From positions 8,747,001-8,811,000 of the forward strand of contig NZ_CP121650.1 of NCBI RefSeq assembly GCF_029714405.1: a stretch of DNA of 64,000 nt, written 5' to 3'. The position numbers and the translations under genes are program-made. This stretch comes from Bradyrhizobium sp. CB82 (GTDB taxonomy: Bacteria; Pseudomonadota; Alphaproteobacteria; Rhizobiales; Xanthobacteraceae). Under the pieces are notes generated by a model that saw nothing but the letters and a program-made list of their open reading frames with translations, ran no database searches and was not told the DNA's origin. Of this stretch, positions 54,100 to 63,557 are shown piece by piece. How positions within the stretch are numbered: position 1 is the stretch's first letter; each line of letters begins with the position of its first letter.

Positions 54100-54276
54100 C
54101 GGGCCAAAACCCTTGCGCAAATCGCAACGTTTGAGGAGTGTACCGGGCCGGTGGCCTGCTCGCAAAGAAACAGGATCACATTGGGGTGTAACTCGGTGCC
54201 AATTCGGGCGGCACGATGTCGCTGACACCACGGGCCGCGATTGGTTCCCGGCAAGGTTTTCGTTATGATGGCAACC

Positions 54277-54672
54277 ATGTACCGTGCCGTGACCCGCCAG
54301 ATCGAAGTGACCGTCGAGCCGAATTTTGTCCCGGAGCAGTCGTCAGCCGAGCGCTCGCGCTACTTCTGGTCCTACACCATCGTGATCACCAATTCCGGCG
54401 ACGAGACCGTGCAGCTCAAGACGCGGCACTGGATCATCACCGACGCGACGGGGCGGCAGCAGGAGGTCAAGGGCGAGGGCGTGATCGGCGAGCAGCCGAT
54501 CCTCGCGCCCGGCGAGCGCTACGAATACACCTCCGGCGTCCCGCTCTCGACCGCCTCGGGCTTCATGACCGGCCGCTACCAGATGGTCAACGAAAGCGGC
54601 GAGCGGTTCGAGATCGACGTGCCGACGTTCTCGCTGGACAGCCCCGACGGCGGCAAACGAGTGTTGAACTGA
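54277..54672 (+). CDS. apaG: ApaG protein
   Basis: A 131-residue protein beginning MYRAVTRQIEVTVEPNFVPE, with WSYTIVITNSGDETVQLKTRH, APGERYEYTSG and GFMTGRYQMV, which together give the ApaG immunoglobulin-like fold (DUF525). The ATG at 54277 fits the usual 125-131 residues; in-frame ATGs at 54265 and 54241 lie upstream. ApaG has been linked to cobalt/magnesium efflux in enterobacteria; the biochemical role is not settled. Confidence 0.92.
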   Translation: MYRAVTRQIEVTVEPNFVPEQSSAERSRYFWSYTIVITNSGDETVQLKTRHWIITDATGRQQEVKGEGVIGEQPILAPGERYEYTSGVPLSTASGFMTGRYQMVNESGERFEIDVPTFSLDSPDGGKRVLN

Positions 54673-54745
54673 CCCGCGGCACGCCACCGTCGGGTGGGCC
54701 AGGCCGCATAGCCCCGTGCCGACCGTCTCACGACGAATGCAGCGG

Positions 54746-54811
54746 AAGTGGTGGGCACGCCATGTCATCGGGCGCGCGTTCGCGCGACCCCGGTGGCTTT
54801 GCCTACCCTAC
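54746..54811 (-). repeat. Repeat family F, copy 2 (inverted)
   Basis: Reverse complement of the element at 50884-50952 with few differences: AAGTGGTGGGCACG, CATGTCATCGGGCGCGCG, TTCGCGCGACCCC and GGTGGCTTTGCCTACCCTAC. Lies between convergent apaG and hslO. Confidence 0.85.
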
Positions 54812-54828
54812 GATTTCCGAATGCTTGG

Positions 54829-55836
54829 CTACGCGTTTTCGACGCCGGCCTCATGCGGCGTGAATTGATACACCGAGCTACAGAACTCGCAGGTCACGAC
54901 GACCTTGTCGTCCTTGACCATCGCGGCACGGTCATCCGGCGAAAAGCTCTTCAGCATCGACGCCACTGCGTCGCGCGAGCAGGAGCATTCCGCTTTCAGA
55001 CTCTGCGGCTTGAACACGCGCACGCCGCGCTCGTGAAAGAGGCGGTACAGCAGCCGCTCGCCGGAGAGATCGGGATCGATCAGCTCGACGTCCTCGACCG
55101 TGCCGATCAGCGAGCGCGCCTCGACCCAGGCATCATCCTCGGCAACCGTATGCGGCGTGGTGCCCTCGGGCGCGTCGCCGGGATGCAGATCGGCCTGGCG
55201 CGCGCGTTCGGGCGCCTTCGGCAGGAACTGCATCAAGAGGCCGCCGGCGCGCCAGCGGTGCTTGCCGCCGTCGCTTGAGCGCCATTCCTCACCGACTGCG
55301 AGACGCACCTGGGTCGGGATCTGCTCGGAGCGCAGGAAGTACTCATGCGCGGCGTCTTCCAGGCTGCCGCCGTCGAGTGCGACGAGGCCTTGGTAGCGGC
55401 TCATGTCCGGACCCTGGTCGATGGTCATGGCGAGATGGCCGCGGCCGAGCAGCGAGCCGGAGTCTTTGGCCTCGCCGAGCCGCGAGGCGTCGTAGCGGGC
55501 ATAGGCGCGCAGGCGGTTGGGCGCCTTGAGGTCGACCACCAGGAATGACACCGGGCCGTCAGTCTGCGCCTGGAGGATGAAGCGGCCTTCGAATTTCAGC
55601 GCCGAGCCGAGCAGCGTCGTCAGCACGATGGCCTCGCCGAGCAGCTTGCCGACCGGCGCGGGGTAATCGTGCTTGGCGAGAATATCGTCGAGCGCGGGCC
55701 CGAGCCGGGTCAAGCGCCCGCGCACGTCGAGCGCATCGACCTCGAAGGGCAGCACGGCATCGTCGACGGGAACGGAAGACGGCGCGCGGACCGGGCTTTC
55801 GGGCCCGGCTTTGATGTCAGGGGATTGCGAGACCAT
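54829..55836 (-). CDS. hslO: Hsp33 redox-regulated chaperone
   Basis: A 335-residue protein. The N-terminal chaperone domain contains ALLGSALKFEGRFILQAQTD-like sequence. The C-terminal zinc switch has C284/C286 (CSC) and C316/C319 (CEFC), the four-cysteine centre that releases zinc on oxidation and activates the chaperone. It is longer than E. coli Hsp33 (about 292) because of an acidic/Pro-rich N-terminal extension. A 16-bp direct repeat lies in its upstream region at 55865-55896. Confidence 0.95.
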   Translation of the reverse strand: MVSQSPDIKAGPESPVRAPSSVPVDDAVLPFEVDALDVRGRLTRLGPALDDILAKHDYPAPVGKLLGEAIVLTTLLGSALKFEGRFILQAQTDGPVSFLVVDLKAPNRLRAYARYDASRLGEAKDSGSLLGRGHLAMTIDQGPDMSRYQGLVALDGGSLEDAAHEYFLRSEQIPTQVRLAVGEEWRSSDGGKHRWRAGGLLMQFLPKAPERARQADLHPGDAPEGTTPHTVAEDDAWVEARSLIGTVEDVELIDPDLSGERLLYRLFHERGVRVFKPQSLKAECSCSRDAVASMLKSFSPDDRAAMVKDDKVVVTCEFCSSVYQFTPHEAGVENA

Positions 55837-55864
55837 GGCGCTCTATCTGGGGTCGGAGGACGTG

Positions 55865-55896
55865 AAATGGAAGGGGCGCAAAATGGAAGGGGCGCA
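55865..55896. repeat. Perfect 16-bp tandem duplication upstream of hslO
   Basis: AAATGGAAGGGGCGCA is present twice head-to-tail, 29-60 bp upstream of the hslO start on the other strand. It could be a paired binding site or a slippage product. Confidence 0.75.
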
Positions 55897-56077
55897 AGGC
55901 AGCGCGTTCCGAACGTGAATGGGCGCACAAATAAACCACAAGCTCAGTGTCGCCCTGGCGAAAGCCAGGCCCCATAACGCCGGAAAGGAGTCGCAGCGCG
56001 AGCTGGCAATCACCAATCTCGCCAAACTACAGCCGGTGGTAATGGATCCTGACTTTTGCCAGGACGGCGATCCGGAC

Positions 56078-57001
56078 CTATTTCACCGCATCAAAACACC
56101 AGGCCAAGATGCCCTTCTGCGCGTGCAGGCGGTTCTCGGCCTCGTCGAACACGACGGATTGCGGGCCATCGATCACCTCGTCAGTGACTTCCTCGCCGCG
56201 ATGGGCGGGCAGGCAGTGCATGAACAGCGCGTCGGGCTTGGCGAGCGACATCAGCTTGGCGTTGACCTGGTATGGCTTGAGCACGTTGTGACGGTGCTCG
56301 CCTTCCTTGTCGCCCATCGAGACCCAGGTGTCGGTGACGACGCAATCGGCGCCGCGCACCGCTGCCTCCGGATCGGTGCCCAGCATGATCGGGGCGCCCG
56401 TCGCCTTGACCCAGTCCCGCATCGCCTTTTTCGGCGCGAGCTCCGGCGGGGTCGCGACATTGAGGTTGAACTTGAAGCGCTCGGCGGCATGCGCCCAGGA
56501 GGCGAGAACGTTGTTGTCGTCGCCGGTCCAGGCCACCGTCTTGCCCTCGATCGACCCGCGATGCTCCTCATAGGTCATGAGGTCGGCCATCACCTGACAG
56601 GGATGCGAGCGCCGCGTCAGCCCGTTGATGACCGGCACGGTCGCGTTCGCTGCGAGCTCGAGCAGCGCATCGTGATTGAGGATGCGGATCATGATCGCAT
56701 CGACATAACGCGACAGCACGCGCGCGGTGTCGGCGATGGTCTCGCCGCGGCCGAGCTGCATCTCGGCACCGGTGAGCATGATGGGCTCGCCACCGAGCTG
56801 GCGCATGGCGACATCGAACGACACCCGCGTTCGCGTCGACGGGCGCTCGAAGATCATCGCCAGCGTCCTGCCCTCCAGCGGCTTGACCGGCTGATGCGCC
56901 TTCTGCTTCGCCTTCATGGCGGAGGAGGCGGCGAGCATGCTCTTGAGCTCGGACAGCGGCAGCTCGTTGATGTCCAGGAAGTGCTTGGGCGTCTTGCTCA
57001 T
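56078..57001 (-). CDS. argF: Ornithine carbamoyltransferase
   Basis: A 307-residue enzyme forming citrulline from ornithine and carbamoyl phosphate. Motifs: carbamoyl-phosphate loop STRTR (55-59), HPCQVMADL, and the ornithine-binding HCLPAHRG (from H262). The ATG at 57001 overlaps the argD stop (TGATG). The frame stays open upstream to 57895 through argD sequence in another frame, which is not coding. Arginine biosynthesis with argD. Confidence 0.96.
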   Translation of the reverse strand: MSKTPKHFLDINELPLSELKSMLAASSAMKAKQKAHQPVKPLEGRTLAMIFERPSTRTRVSFDVAMRQLGGEPIMLTGAEMQLGRGETIADTARVLSRYVDAIMIRILNHDALLELAANATVPVINGLTRRSHPCQVMADLMTYEEHRGSIEGKTVAWTGDDNNVLASWAHAAERFKFNLNVATPPELAPKKAMRDWVKATGAPIMLGTDPEAAVRGADCVVTDTWVSMGDKEGEHRHNVLKPYQVNAKLMSLAKPDALFMHCLPAHRGEEVTDEVIDGPQSVVFDEAENRLHAQKGILAWCFDAVK

Positions 57002-58209
57002 CAGCTTGCCGCCCGTGTCTTGAGACTGGATGCGATCGCCGTGCAGGCGCGCTCGAGCCGCGCGACGCCTTCCTCGATCTCGCCTTCCGTGACGATCAAA
57101 GGCGGCAGGAAGCGCACGACATTGTCGCCGGCGCCGACGGTGAGCAGCTTTTCGTCGCGCAAGGTCGTGACGAGGTCGCCCGAGGGCACCACGGCCTTGA
57201 TGCCGATCAAGAGCCCCTCGCCGCGCACCTCGCTGACGATTTCGGGATGGCGGTCGATCACGGAGGCGAGCTTCTGCTTGAGCAGCAGCGACATCTTCTG
57301 CACGTGATCGAAGAAGCCGGGCTTGAGCATGACGTCGAGCACGGCGTTCGCCGCGGAGACAGCGAGCGGATTGCCGCCGAAGGTCGAGCCGTGAGAGCCC
57401 GGCGTCATGCCGGATGCCGCCTCGGCCGTCGCAAGGCACGCGCCGATCGGAAAGCCGCCGCCGAGTGCTTTCGCGAGCGACATCACGTCCGGGGTCACGC
57501 CGAGGCGGCGATGCGCGAAGAGATCGCCGGTGCGGCCCATGCCGGTCTGCACCTCGTCGAAGGCGAGCAGAAGGCCATGCTCGTCGCAGAGCTGGCGCAG
57601 AGCACGATAGAAGGCGGGAGGCGCCGAGCGCACGCCACCCTCGCCCTGGATCGGCTCGATCAGGATGCCCGCGGTCTGCGGGCCGATGGCCTTCTTGACG
57701 GCTTCGAGATCGCCATGCGGCACCTGGTCGAACCCGTCCATCGGCGGACCAAAACCTTCGAGATATTTTGCAGCCCCCGTGGCGGCGAGGGTTGCCAGCG
57801 TGCGGCCATGGAAGGCCCCCTCGAAAGTGATCATGCGGTAGCGCTCGGGATGACTCTTGGAGGCGTGATAGCGGCGCACCACCTTGATCACGCATTCCAT
57901 TGCCTCGGCGCCGGAATTGCAGAAGAACACGAAGTCCGCAAAGCTCTCGTTGCAGAGCCTGACCGCGAGCTTCTCGCCATCAGGGCTCTGGAACAGGTTC
58001 GACATGTGCCAGAGTTTCGTGGCCTGCTCCTGCAAGGCCTTGACCAAAGCGGGATGCGCGTGGCCCAGCGCATTCACGGCGACGCCCGAGGTGAAGTCGA
58101 GATAGCGCTCGCCATTGGTCGCGACCAGCCAGCAGCCCTCGCCGCGCTCGAAGCCGAGCTCGGCCCTGGCGAAGACGGGAAGCAGATGCGTCGCGGCGCT
58201 GTTGGTCAT
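57001..58209 (-). CDS. argD: Acetylornithine aminotransferase
   Basis: A 402-residue class III PLP transaminase: [38 protein letters not shown], and [14 protein letters not shown] with the PLP lysine. It converts N-acetylglutamate semialdehyde to N-acetylornithine, also serving lysine synthesis in many bacteria. The ATG at 58209 is used; a GTG at 58218 precedes it in frame. It is first gene of an argD-argF operon with a strong promoter at 58319-58346 and a leader hairpin. Confidence 0.94.
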   Translation of the reverse strand: MTNSAATHLLPVFARAELGFERGEGCWLVATNGERYLDFTSGVAVNALGHAHPALVKALQEQATKLWHMSNLFQSPDGEKLAVRLCNESFADFVFFCNSGAEAMECVIKVVRRYHASKSHPERYRMITFEGAFHGRTLATLAATGAAKYLEGFGPPMDGFDQVPHGDLEAVKKAIGPQTAGILIEPIQGEGGVRSAPPAFYRALRQLCDEHGLLLAFDEVQTGMGRTGDLFAHRRLGVTPDVMSLAKALGGGFPIGACLATAEAASGMTPGSHGSTFGGNPLAVSAANAVLDVMLKPGFFDHVQKMSLLLKQKLASVIDRHPEIVSEVRGEGLLIGIKAVVPSGDLVTTLRDEKLLTVGAGDNVVRFLPPLIVTEGEIEEGVARLERACTAIASSLKTRAAS

Positions 58210-58285
58210 GACGGTCACTTGAATGTTGAGGCCGGCTCACGAGACTGCGTTGCGCAGCGCATCATTGACCTGCCCGGAAAACGAA

Positions 58286-58312
58286 ACGTGCCGCCTTTTA
58301 AGGGCGGCACGT
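58286..58312 (-). promoter_or_regulatory. Hairpin in argD leader
   Basis: ACGTGCCGCC and GGCGGCACGT (perfect 10-bp arms, 7-base loop) at the very 5' end of the predicted argD transcript, followed on the minus strand by TTTCGTTTT. It may be an attenuator or a 5' stabilising stem. Confidence 0.6.
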
Positions 58313-58318
58313 GTCACT

Positions 58319-58346
58319 ATTTTATGCTTGGAAAAACCGCTGTCAA
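58319..58346 (-). promoter_or_regulatory. Sigma-70-like promoter of argD-argF
   Basis: On the minus strand TTGACA (58346-58341), 16-bp spacer, TAAAAT (58324-58319), close to consensus. Transcription would start at about 58312, at the base of the leader hairpin. Confidence 0.7.
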
Positions 58347-58441
58347 TGCCGCCAGAAGGCCCTGTAGGCCACGCGACCCGTAGTCTTGCGGTGGTGATTT
58401 TGAGGGGTTTTTACTACGGAACATGTGGACGCGGAGCCGCA

Positions 58442-58586
58442 GACTCTTGCGCGGGAGTCACGCCATATTGTAGCGTTTCCCCTGTCAGATACGACATCTC
58501 GTGCAGCAGTTCTGATCCTCTAAGTCCTCCTGTACCGGCGTAACGTTCGGGTGCCTCGATCGCGCCCGGCGAGCCTTAAGGGATTC
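58442..58586. promoter_or_regulatory. Three GANTC methylation sites upstream of gcrA
   Basis: GACTC (58442), GAGTC (58455) and GATTC (58582) lie within the gap before gcrA. In alphaproteobacteria CcrM methylates GANTC, and GcrA acts at promoters carrying such sites. The remaining bases of the 449-bp gap between argD and gcrA hold the argD promoter and no other gene that I can see. Confidence 0.5.
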
Positions 58587-58667
58587 TGGCAGCACGGGTT
58601 TTTCGAGGCTTAGACATCGCCACGCGGCCCAAGGATTGGCTGACCGTGCGGCGAAGGAAAGGGTGCA

Positions 58668-59180
58668 ATGACGGTTTTGACCTGGTCCGACGATCGCGTC
58701 GAGCAATTGAGAAAGCTCTGGGAAGCCGGGCTTTCGGCCAGCCAGATCGCTGCCGAGCTCGGAAATGTGACGCGCAACGCCGTAATCGGCAAGGTGCACC
58801 GGCTGGGCCTGTCCGGCCGCGCCAAGAGCCCGTCCTCGGCGGCTCCCCGGCCGCGCAAGGCGCGCCCAGCACAGCACATGATGCGGGTGAGCCGCCCGAT
58901 TGCCCGCGGCAACACCGCACTCGCGCAGGCCTTCGAGGTCGAGGTCGAGCCCGACCCGATCACCTATGACAATGTCGTTCCGATGAGCCAGCGCCTGTCG
59001 CTGCTCGAGCTCAACGAAGCGACCTGTCACTGGCCGGTCGGCGATCCCTCGAGCCCGGACTTCTTCTTCTGCGGCGGCAAATCGCTCTCGGGGCTGCCCT
59101 ACTGCGCGCAGCACTCGCGCGTCGCCTACCAGCCGGCAGCCGATCGCCGGCGCGCACCGACGAAGCCGGGTACGCGCTGA
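58668..59180 (+). CDS. gcrA: GcrA cell-cycle regulator
   Basis: A 170-residue protein that begins VLTWSDDRVEQLRKLWEAGL with a DNA-binding N-terminus (SQIAAELGNVTRNAVIGKVH) and a C-terminal sigma-70-interacting domain with the Cys-containing sequence NEATCHWPVGDP, FCGGKSL and YCAQHSRVAY. GcrA binds RNA polymerase sigma70 and activates transcription from promoters with methylated GANTC sites. It ends in a strong terminator just before the end of phoB. Confidence 0.95.
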   Translation: MTVLTWSDDRVEQLRKLWEAGLSASQIAAELGNVTRNAVIGKVHRLGLSGRAKSPSSAAPRPRKARPAQHMMRVSRPIARGNTALAQAFEVEVEPDPITYDNVVPMSQRLSLLELNEATCHWPVGDPSSPDFFFCGGKSLSGLPYCAQHSRVAYQPAADRRRAPTKPGTR

Positions 59181-59196
59181 CCCTGTCACAAACGGC

Positions 59197-59261
59197 AACG
59201 TCCCGGCTTTAGGCCGGGACGTTCGGTCGGGAGATTCAGCGCGCCTCCGGCGCGCTTTTTT
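59197..59261 (+). terminator. Double hairpin terminator of gcrA
   Basis: First stem AACGTCCCGGC / GCCGGGACGTT (59197-59223). Second stem AGCGCGCC-TCC-GGCGCGCT (59238-59256) directly followed by six T (59256-59261). It is intrinsic for gcrA; the phoB stop codon (TAA on the minus strand) lies at 59260-59262. Confidence 0.85.
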
Positions 59262-59967
59262 ACGTCTGCTCGGCCTTCGCAAACCGATCATCCAGCGCGT
59301 AGCCGGCGCCGCGGACGGTGCGGATCGGGTCCTGCTCGCGGCCGAGATTGAGCAGCTTGCGCAGGCGGCCGATGTGGACGTCGACGGTGCGCTCGTCGAT
59401 ATAGATGTCGCGGCCCCAGACGCTGTCGAGCAACTGCTCACGCGAGAACACCCGGCCGGGATGCTCCAGGAAGAACTCCAAGAGGCGATATTCGGTCGGG
59501 CCGAGGTCGATCGGCCGTCCGGAGCGCGCGACGCGGCGCTTCTCGCGGTCGAGCTCGATGTCGCCATAGGCGAGCACGGTGGCAAGCCGCTCGGGGCTCG
59601 CGCGCCGCAGAAGCCCCTTCACGCGCGCGAGAAGCTCGGGCACGGAGAACGGCTTGACGATGTAGTCGTCGGCGCCGGTGGCAAGCCCGCGCACCCGCTC
59701 GCTCTCCTCGCCGCGCGCGGTGAGCATGATGATCGGCAGCTGCTTGGTCTCGGGCCTCGTACGAAGCCTGCGACACAACTCGATGCCGGACAGACCCGGC
59801 AGCATCCAGTCCAGCACGATCAAATCGGGGATGTGCTCCTTGAGACGGGTATCGGCGTCGTCGCCGCGCATCACCGTCTCGACATCGTAGCCGTCGCCTT
59901 CGAGGTTGTAGCGCAACAGCTCGGTCAGCGCTTCCTCGTCCTCAACAACCATAATGCGTGCGCCCAT
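59260..59967 (-). CDS. phoB: Phosphate regulon response regulator PhoB
   Basis: A 235-residue OmpR-type response regulator. Receiver: acidic pocket E9/D10, phospho-acceptor D53 in VLDWMLPG, and K105 in YIVKPF. C-terminal winged helix: YGDIELDREKRRVARSGRPI through RGAGYALDD. It activates Pho genes on low phosphate. The ATG at 59967 lies 14 bp after the phoU stop. The partner kinase phoR is not in the window; it would be upstream of pstS. Confidence 0.96.
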   Translation of the reverse strand: MGARIMVVEDEEALTELLRYNLEGDGYDVETVMRGDDADTRLKEHIPDLIVLDWMLPGLSGIELCRRLRTRPETKQLPIIMLTARGEESERVRGLATGADDYIVKPFSVPELLARVKGLLRRASPERLATVLAYGDIELDREKRRVARSGRPIDLGPTEYRLLEFFLEHPGRVFSREQLLDSVWGRDIYIDERTVDVHIGRLRKLLNLGREQDPIRTVRGAGYALDDRFAKAEQT

Positions 59968-59981
59968 GGCGTCGTCGCTCC

Positions 59982-60698
59982 TTAAGTATTCGGCACGGTC
60001 GTGGCGAAGGTCGTCATGTCGCCCTTCGGACGCTTGTCCGCGATGGCCTGACCTTCGATCATATAGAAGACGGTTTCGGCGATGTTGGTCGCATGGTCGC
60101 CGATCCGCTCGATGTTCTTGGCACAGAACATCAGGTGGATGCAGAACGAGATGTTGCGCGGATCCTCCATCATGTAGGTGAGGAGCTCGCGGAACAGCGA
60201 GGTGCAGATCGCGTCGACCTCCTCGTCGCCCTTCCACACCATCATCGCCGCCGGCAGGTCATGCGCGGCATAGGCGTCCAGCACCGACTTGACCTGCTGC
60301 TGCACGAGGTCGGTCATGTGTTCCAGACCGCGGAACAGCTTTAGCGGGTGGAAATCGGTCTCGAGCGCTGCGACGCGCTTGCCCATGTTCTTGGCGAGGT
60401 CGCCGATCCGCTCCAGGTCGGTCGCAACGCGCATGGCGCTGACGATCTCGCGCAGGTCGACCGCCATCGGCTGGCGGCGCGCGATCGTGAGCACGGCGCG
60501 CTCCTCGATCTTCTTCTGAAGCGCATCGATCTCGGCGTCGGTTGCCACCACGCGCTGGCCGAGCGCGACGTCACGGCGGATCAGCGCATCGACGGAATCG
60601 ACGATCATGCGCTCGGCGAGGCCGCCCATCTCCGCAACGAGCCGCGTAAGCTCCTGGAGATCGGTGTCGAAAGCCTTTGCGGTATGTTCGGAAGCCAT
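59982..60698 (-). CDS. phoU: PhoU phosphate signalling regulator
   Basis: A 238-residue all-helical protein with two PhoU three-helix repeats; EIVSAMRVATDLERIGDLAKN and NISFCIHLMFCAKNIERIGDHATN contain the conserved E/DxxxD metal motifs. It links PstSCAB to PhoR, keeping the Pho regulon off when phosphate is high. It is between pstB and phoB in the usual order. Confidence 0.95.
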   Translation of the reverse strand: MASEHTAKAFDTDLQELTRLVAEMGGLAERMIVDSVDALIRRDVALGQRVVATDAEIDALQKKIEERAVLTIARRQPMAVDLREIVSAMRVATDLERIGDLAKNMGKRVAALETDFHPLKLFRGLEHMTDLVQQQVKSVLDAYAAHDLPAAMMVWKGDEEVDAICTSLFRELLTYMMEDPRNISFCIHLMFCAKNIERIGDHATNIAETVFYMIEGQAIADKRPKGDMTTFATTVPNT

Positions 60699-60709
60699 TT
60701 CCTGTCTCC

Positions 60710-61528
60710 TCAGCCGAAGCGGCCGGTGATGTAGTCCTGGGTGCGCCGGTCGCTGGGCGACGTGAAGATCTTGCTGGTCTCGTTGAACTCGATCAGCTCG
60801 CCGAGATACATGAAGGCGGTCTTGTCGGAGACGCGCGCCGCCTGTTGCATGTTGTGAGTGACGATCGCGATCGTGTAGCTCTCGGCTAGCTCCTGGATCA
60901 GCTCCTCGACCTTGGCAGTCGAGATCGGATCGAGCGCCGAGCATGGCTCGTCGAACAGGATCACCTCGGGACGCACCGCCACGGTGCGGGCGATGCAGAG
61001 GCGTTGCTGCTGGCCGCCGGAGAGCGACAGGCCGGAGGCGTTGAGCTTGTCCTTGACCTCGTTCCACAGCGCGCCGCCGCGCAGCGCCTTCTCGACCCGG
61101 TCGTCCATCTCGGATTTGGAGATCTTCTCGTAAAGGCGGATGCCGAAGGCGATGTTCTCGTAGATCGTCATCGGAAACGGCGTCGGCTTCTGGAACACCA
61201 TGCCGACCCGGGCCCGCAGCAGGTTGAGGTCGAGCTTGGGGTCGAGGATGTTGGTCTGATCGAGCATGAGCTGACCGGTGGCGCGCTGCCCCGGATAGAG
61301 ATCGTACATCCGGTTGAAGATGCGCAGCAGGGTCGACTTGCCGCAGCCGGACGGACCGATGAACGCCGTGACGCGGTTGGTGCCGAGCGTCAGGTTGATG
61401 TTCTTCAGCGCATGGTGCTCGCCGTAATAGAAATTGAGGTTGCGCACCGTCACCTTGGCCGGAGCCTCAGGCAGTATCGGCGGCGCCTGACGCCCGGTGG
61501 AACCTACGGAAACGGACAGATCGCTCAT
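60710..61528 (-). CDS. pstB: Phosphate ABC transporter ATP-binding protein
   Basis: A 272-residue ATPase: Walker [10 protein letters not shown] (58-66), signature [16 protein letters not shown], Walker [15 protein letters not shown]-loop VTHNMQ. The N-terminus has a 25-residue extension of low complexity. It overlaps pstA by 4 bp (ATGA), and powers phosphate uptake by PstSCAB. Confidence 0.96.
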   Translation of the reverse strand: MSDLSVSVGSTGRQAPPILPEAPAKVTVRNLNFYYGEHHALKNINLTLGTNRVTAFIGPSGCGKSTLLRIFNRMYDLYPGQRATGQLMLDQTNILDPKLDLNLLRARVGMVFQKPTPFPMTIYENIAFGIRLYEKISKSEMDDRVEKALRGGALWNEVKDKLNASGLSLSGGQQQRLCIARTVAVRPEVILFDEPCSALDPISTAKVEELIQELAESYTIAIVTHNMQQAARVSDKTAFMYLGELIEFNETSKIFTSPSDRRTQDYITGRFG

Positions 61529-62370
61529 TTTGCAGTCCTCTCGGCGCCGAGGATGCGCGCGCCAATGTTCAGTGCAAGCACGGTCAGGGTGATCAGCAGC
61601 GCCCCGCTCCAGGCCAGCTGCTTCCAGTAGGCGTAGGGGCTCTGCACGAAATTGTTGATGGTGACCGGCAGGTTCGCCATCGTCTTGGTCAGGCTCAGGC
61701 TGTTGAACTGGTTCGAGAGCGCGGTGAACAACAGCGGCGCTGTCTCACCAGCGACGCGCGCGGTGGCGAGCAGCACGCCCGTGATGAGGCCCGAGCGCGC
61801 TGCGCGATAGGCGATCCTCTTGATGACCAGCGAGCGCGGCAGGCCGAGCGCGGAAGCCGCCTCGCGCAATGCGTTCGGCACCAGGAGCAACATATCCTCG
61901 GTGGTGCGCAGCACGACTGGGATCACGATGACGGCGAGCGCCAGCGCACCGGCGATCGCCGAGAAGCCGCGCATCGGCACCACCACTGCGCCATAGATGA
62001 ACAGGCCGATGATGATCGAGGGCGCGCTGAGCAGGATGTCGTTGATGAAGCGGATCACCGAGGTCAGCCTGTCGTTACGGCCGTATTCGGCGAGATAGGT
62101 GCCGGCGAACAGGCCGAGCGGCGCGCCAATGCCGACGCCGATCACGGTCATGATGATCGAACCGATGATCGCGTTGCGCAGGCCGCCTTCGGTCGAGCCT
62201 GGAGGCGGAGTGTCCGCGACGAAGATCTGCAGGTTCAGACCGGCGAGGCCGTTGTAGAGCAGCGTGATCAGGATCAGTGCGAGCCAGGTGACGCCGAAGG
62301 CGGCGGCGGCGATGCAGAGTCCGCGAACGACGATGTCCTTGCGGCGGCGGCGTACATAGATCGGGTTCAT
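61525..62370 (-). CDS. pstA: Phosphate ABC transporter permease PstA
   Basis: A 281-residue membrane protein with six segments. The BPD_transp_1 loop [19 protein letters not shown] carries the EAA motif contacting PstB. The start at 62370 lies 4 bp after the pstC stop. Works with PstC as the transport channel. Confidence 0.95.
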   Translation of the reverse strand: MNPIYVRRRRKDIVVRGLCIAAAAFGVTWLALILITLLYNGLAGLNLQIFVADTPPPGSTEGGLRNAIIGSIIMTVIGVGIGAPLGLFAGTYLAEYGRNDRLTSVIRFINDILLSAPSIIIGLFIYGAVVVPMRGFSAIAGALALAVIVIPVVLRTTEDMLLLVPNALREAASALGLPRSLVIKRIAYRAARSGLITGVLLATARVAGETAPLLFTALSNQFNSLSLTKTMANLPVTINNFVQSPYAYWKQLAWSGALLITLTVLALNIGARILGAERTAK

Positions 62371-62374
62371 GACG

Positions 62375-63373
62375 TCACTTCCCCGCCTTCTTTTCCAGCC
62401 GCAGCAGCATCAGCCGCGCTGCGGCCAGCACGAAGAACGTCAGCACAAACAGCAGGAGGCCGAGCAGGATCAGGCCGGACTGGTGCAGGCCGTCGCTCTC
62501 GGCGAACTCGGATGCGATCGCCGCCGAGATCGTGGTGCCCGGCGCGAAGATCGAGGACTGGATGCGGAAGGAGTTGCCGATGATGAAGGTCACCGCCATG
62601 GTCTCGCCGAGCGCGCGGCCCAGCGCCAGCATGACGCCGCCGATGATGCCGACGCGGGTGTAGGGGATCACCACGCTGCGCACGACCTCCCAGGTGGTGC
62701 AGCCGACGCCGTAGGCGGCCTCTTTCAGCACCGGCGGCACGGTCTTGAATACATCGACCGAGATCGAGGTGATGAAGGGCAGCACCATGATCGCGAGGAT
62801 CAGCGAGGCGTTGAACAGGCTGAGATAGGACGGCGGGCCGGCGAAGATCGCGCCCAGCACGGGAACGCCATCGAACAGCTTGATCATGAAGGGCTGAAAG
62901 GTGTTGGCCAGGAACGGGCCCAGCACGAAGAATCCCCACATGCCGTAGATGATCGAGGGAATGCCGGCGAGCAGCTCGACCGCCATGCCGATCGGACGGC
63001 GCAGCCATTGCGGGCAGAGCTCGGTGAGGAAGATCGCAATGCCGAGTCCGACGGGGATGGCGATCAGCATCGCAATGAAGGAGGTGACGAGCGTGCCGTA
63101 CATCGGCCCGAGCGCGCCGAGCACCGGCGGATCGGCCGACGGCGCCCAGCGCTGCGTCCACAGGAACGACAGGCCGTATTCTTTCATCGCGGGGAAGGCG
63201 CCGACGATCAGCGACAGGATGATGCCACCGAGGATCAGCAGCACCGAGATCGCGCTGAGCCGTGTGATCCAATAGAAGGTCAAGTCGCCGAGCTTGAACG
63301 CGCTCAAGGCCTTGGCGCGGTCATATGGTCCGGCGTCGTCGACGATATCGCTCTGAACGGCCATCTCTGCCAC
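62375..63373 (-). CDS. pstC: Phosphate ABC transporter permease PstC
   Basis: A 332-residue permease with six to seven membrane segments and an EAA loop ([19 protein letters not shown]). N-terminal cytoplasmic tail of about 30 residues. It lies 184 bp downstream of pstS with a hairpin between the two; first of the tightly packed pstCAB group. Confidence 0.95.
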   Translation of the reverse strand: MAEMAVQSDIVDDAGPYDRAKALSAFKLGDLTFYWITRLSAISVLLILGGIILSLIVGAFPAMKEYGLSFLWTQRWAPSADPPVLGALGPMYGTLVTSFIAMLIAIPVGLGIAIFLTELCPQWLRRPIGMAVELLAGIPSIIYGMWGFFVLGPFLANTFQPFMIKLFDGVPVLGAIFAGPPSYLSLFNASLILAIMVLPFITSISVDVFKTVPPVLKEAAYGVGCTTWEVVRSVVIPYTRVGIIGGVMLALGRALGETMAVTFIIGNSFRIQSSIFAPGTTISAAIASEFAESDGLHQSGLILLGLLLFVLTFFVLAAARLMLLRLEKKAGK

Positions 63374-63514
63374 GCCGATCCCCTATGGTACCTTTACGTC
63401 ATCTGCATGCCGCCGATGAAGGCGATCTTGTCGACGATCCGTCCCGCGTCATTCGGGATGGCCCCGAAGGACCAGACCCGGAATTCCAGGGGATTTCCGG
63501 GATCGATCTTGCCA

Positions 63515-63543
63515 CTCGCGCTCCGGAAGTGACGGAGCGCGAG
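63515..63543 (-). terminator. pstS-pstC intercistronic hairpin
   Basis: CTCGCGCTCC / GGAGCGCGAG, a perfect 10-bp stem with a 9-base loop 14 bp after the pstS stop, without a T-run. It likely stabilises the pstS message or partly terminates, giving more PstS than PstCAB. Confidence 0.6.
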
Positions 63544-63557
63544 CATCAACGTCGCGA

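Noticed and set aside
50884..54811. Composite transposon bounded by inverted repeats
   Set aside because: No transposase or target duplication; the end sequences belong to a common intergenic repeat.
56100..57307. Plus-strand frame across argF/argD
   Set aside because: Antisense shadow over two well-supported arginine genes.
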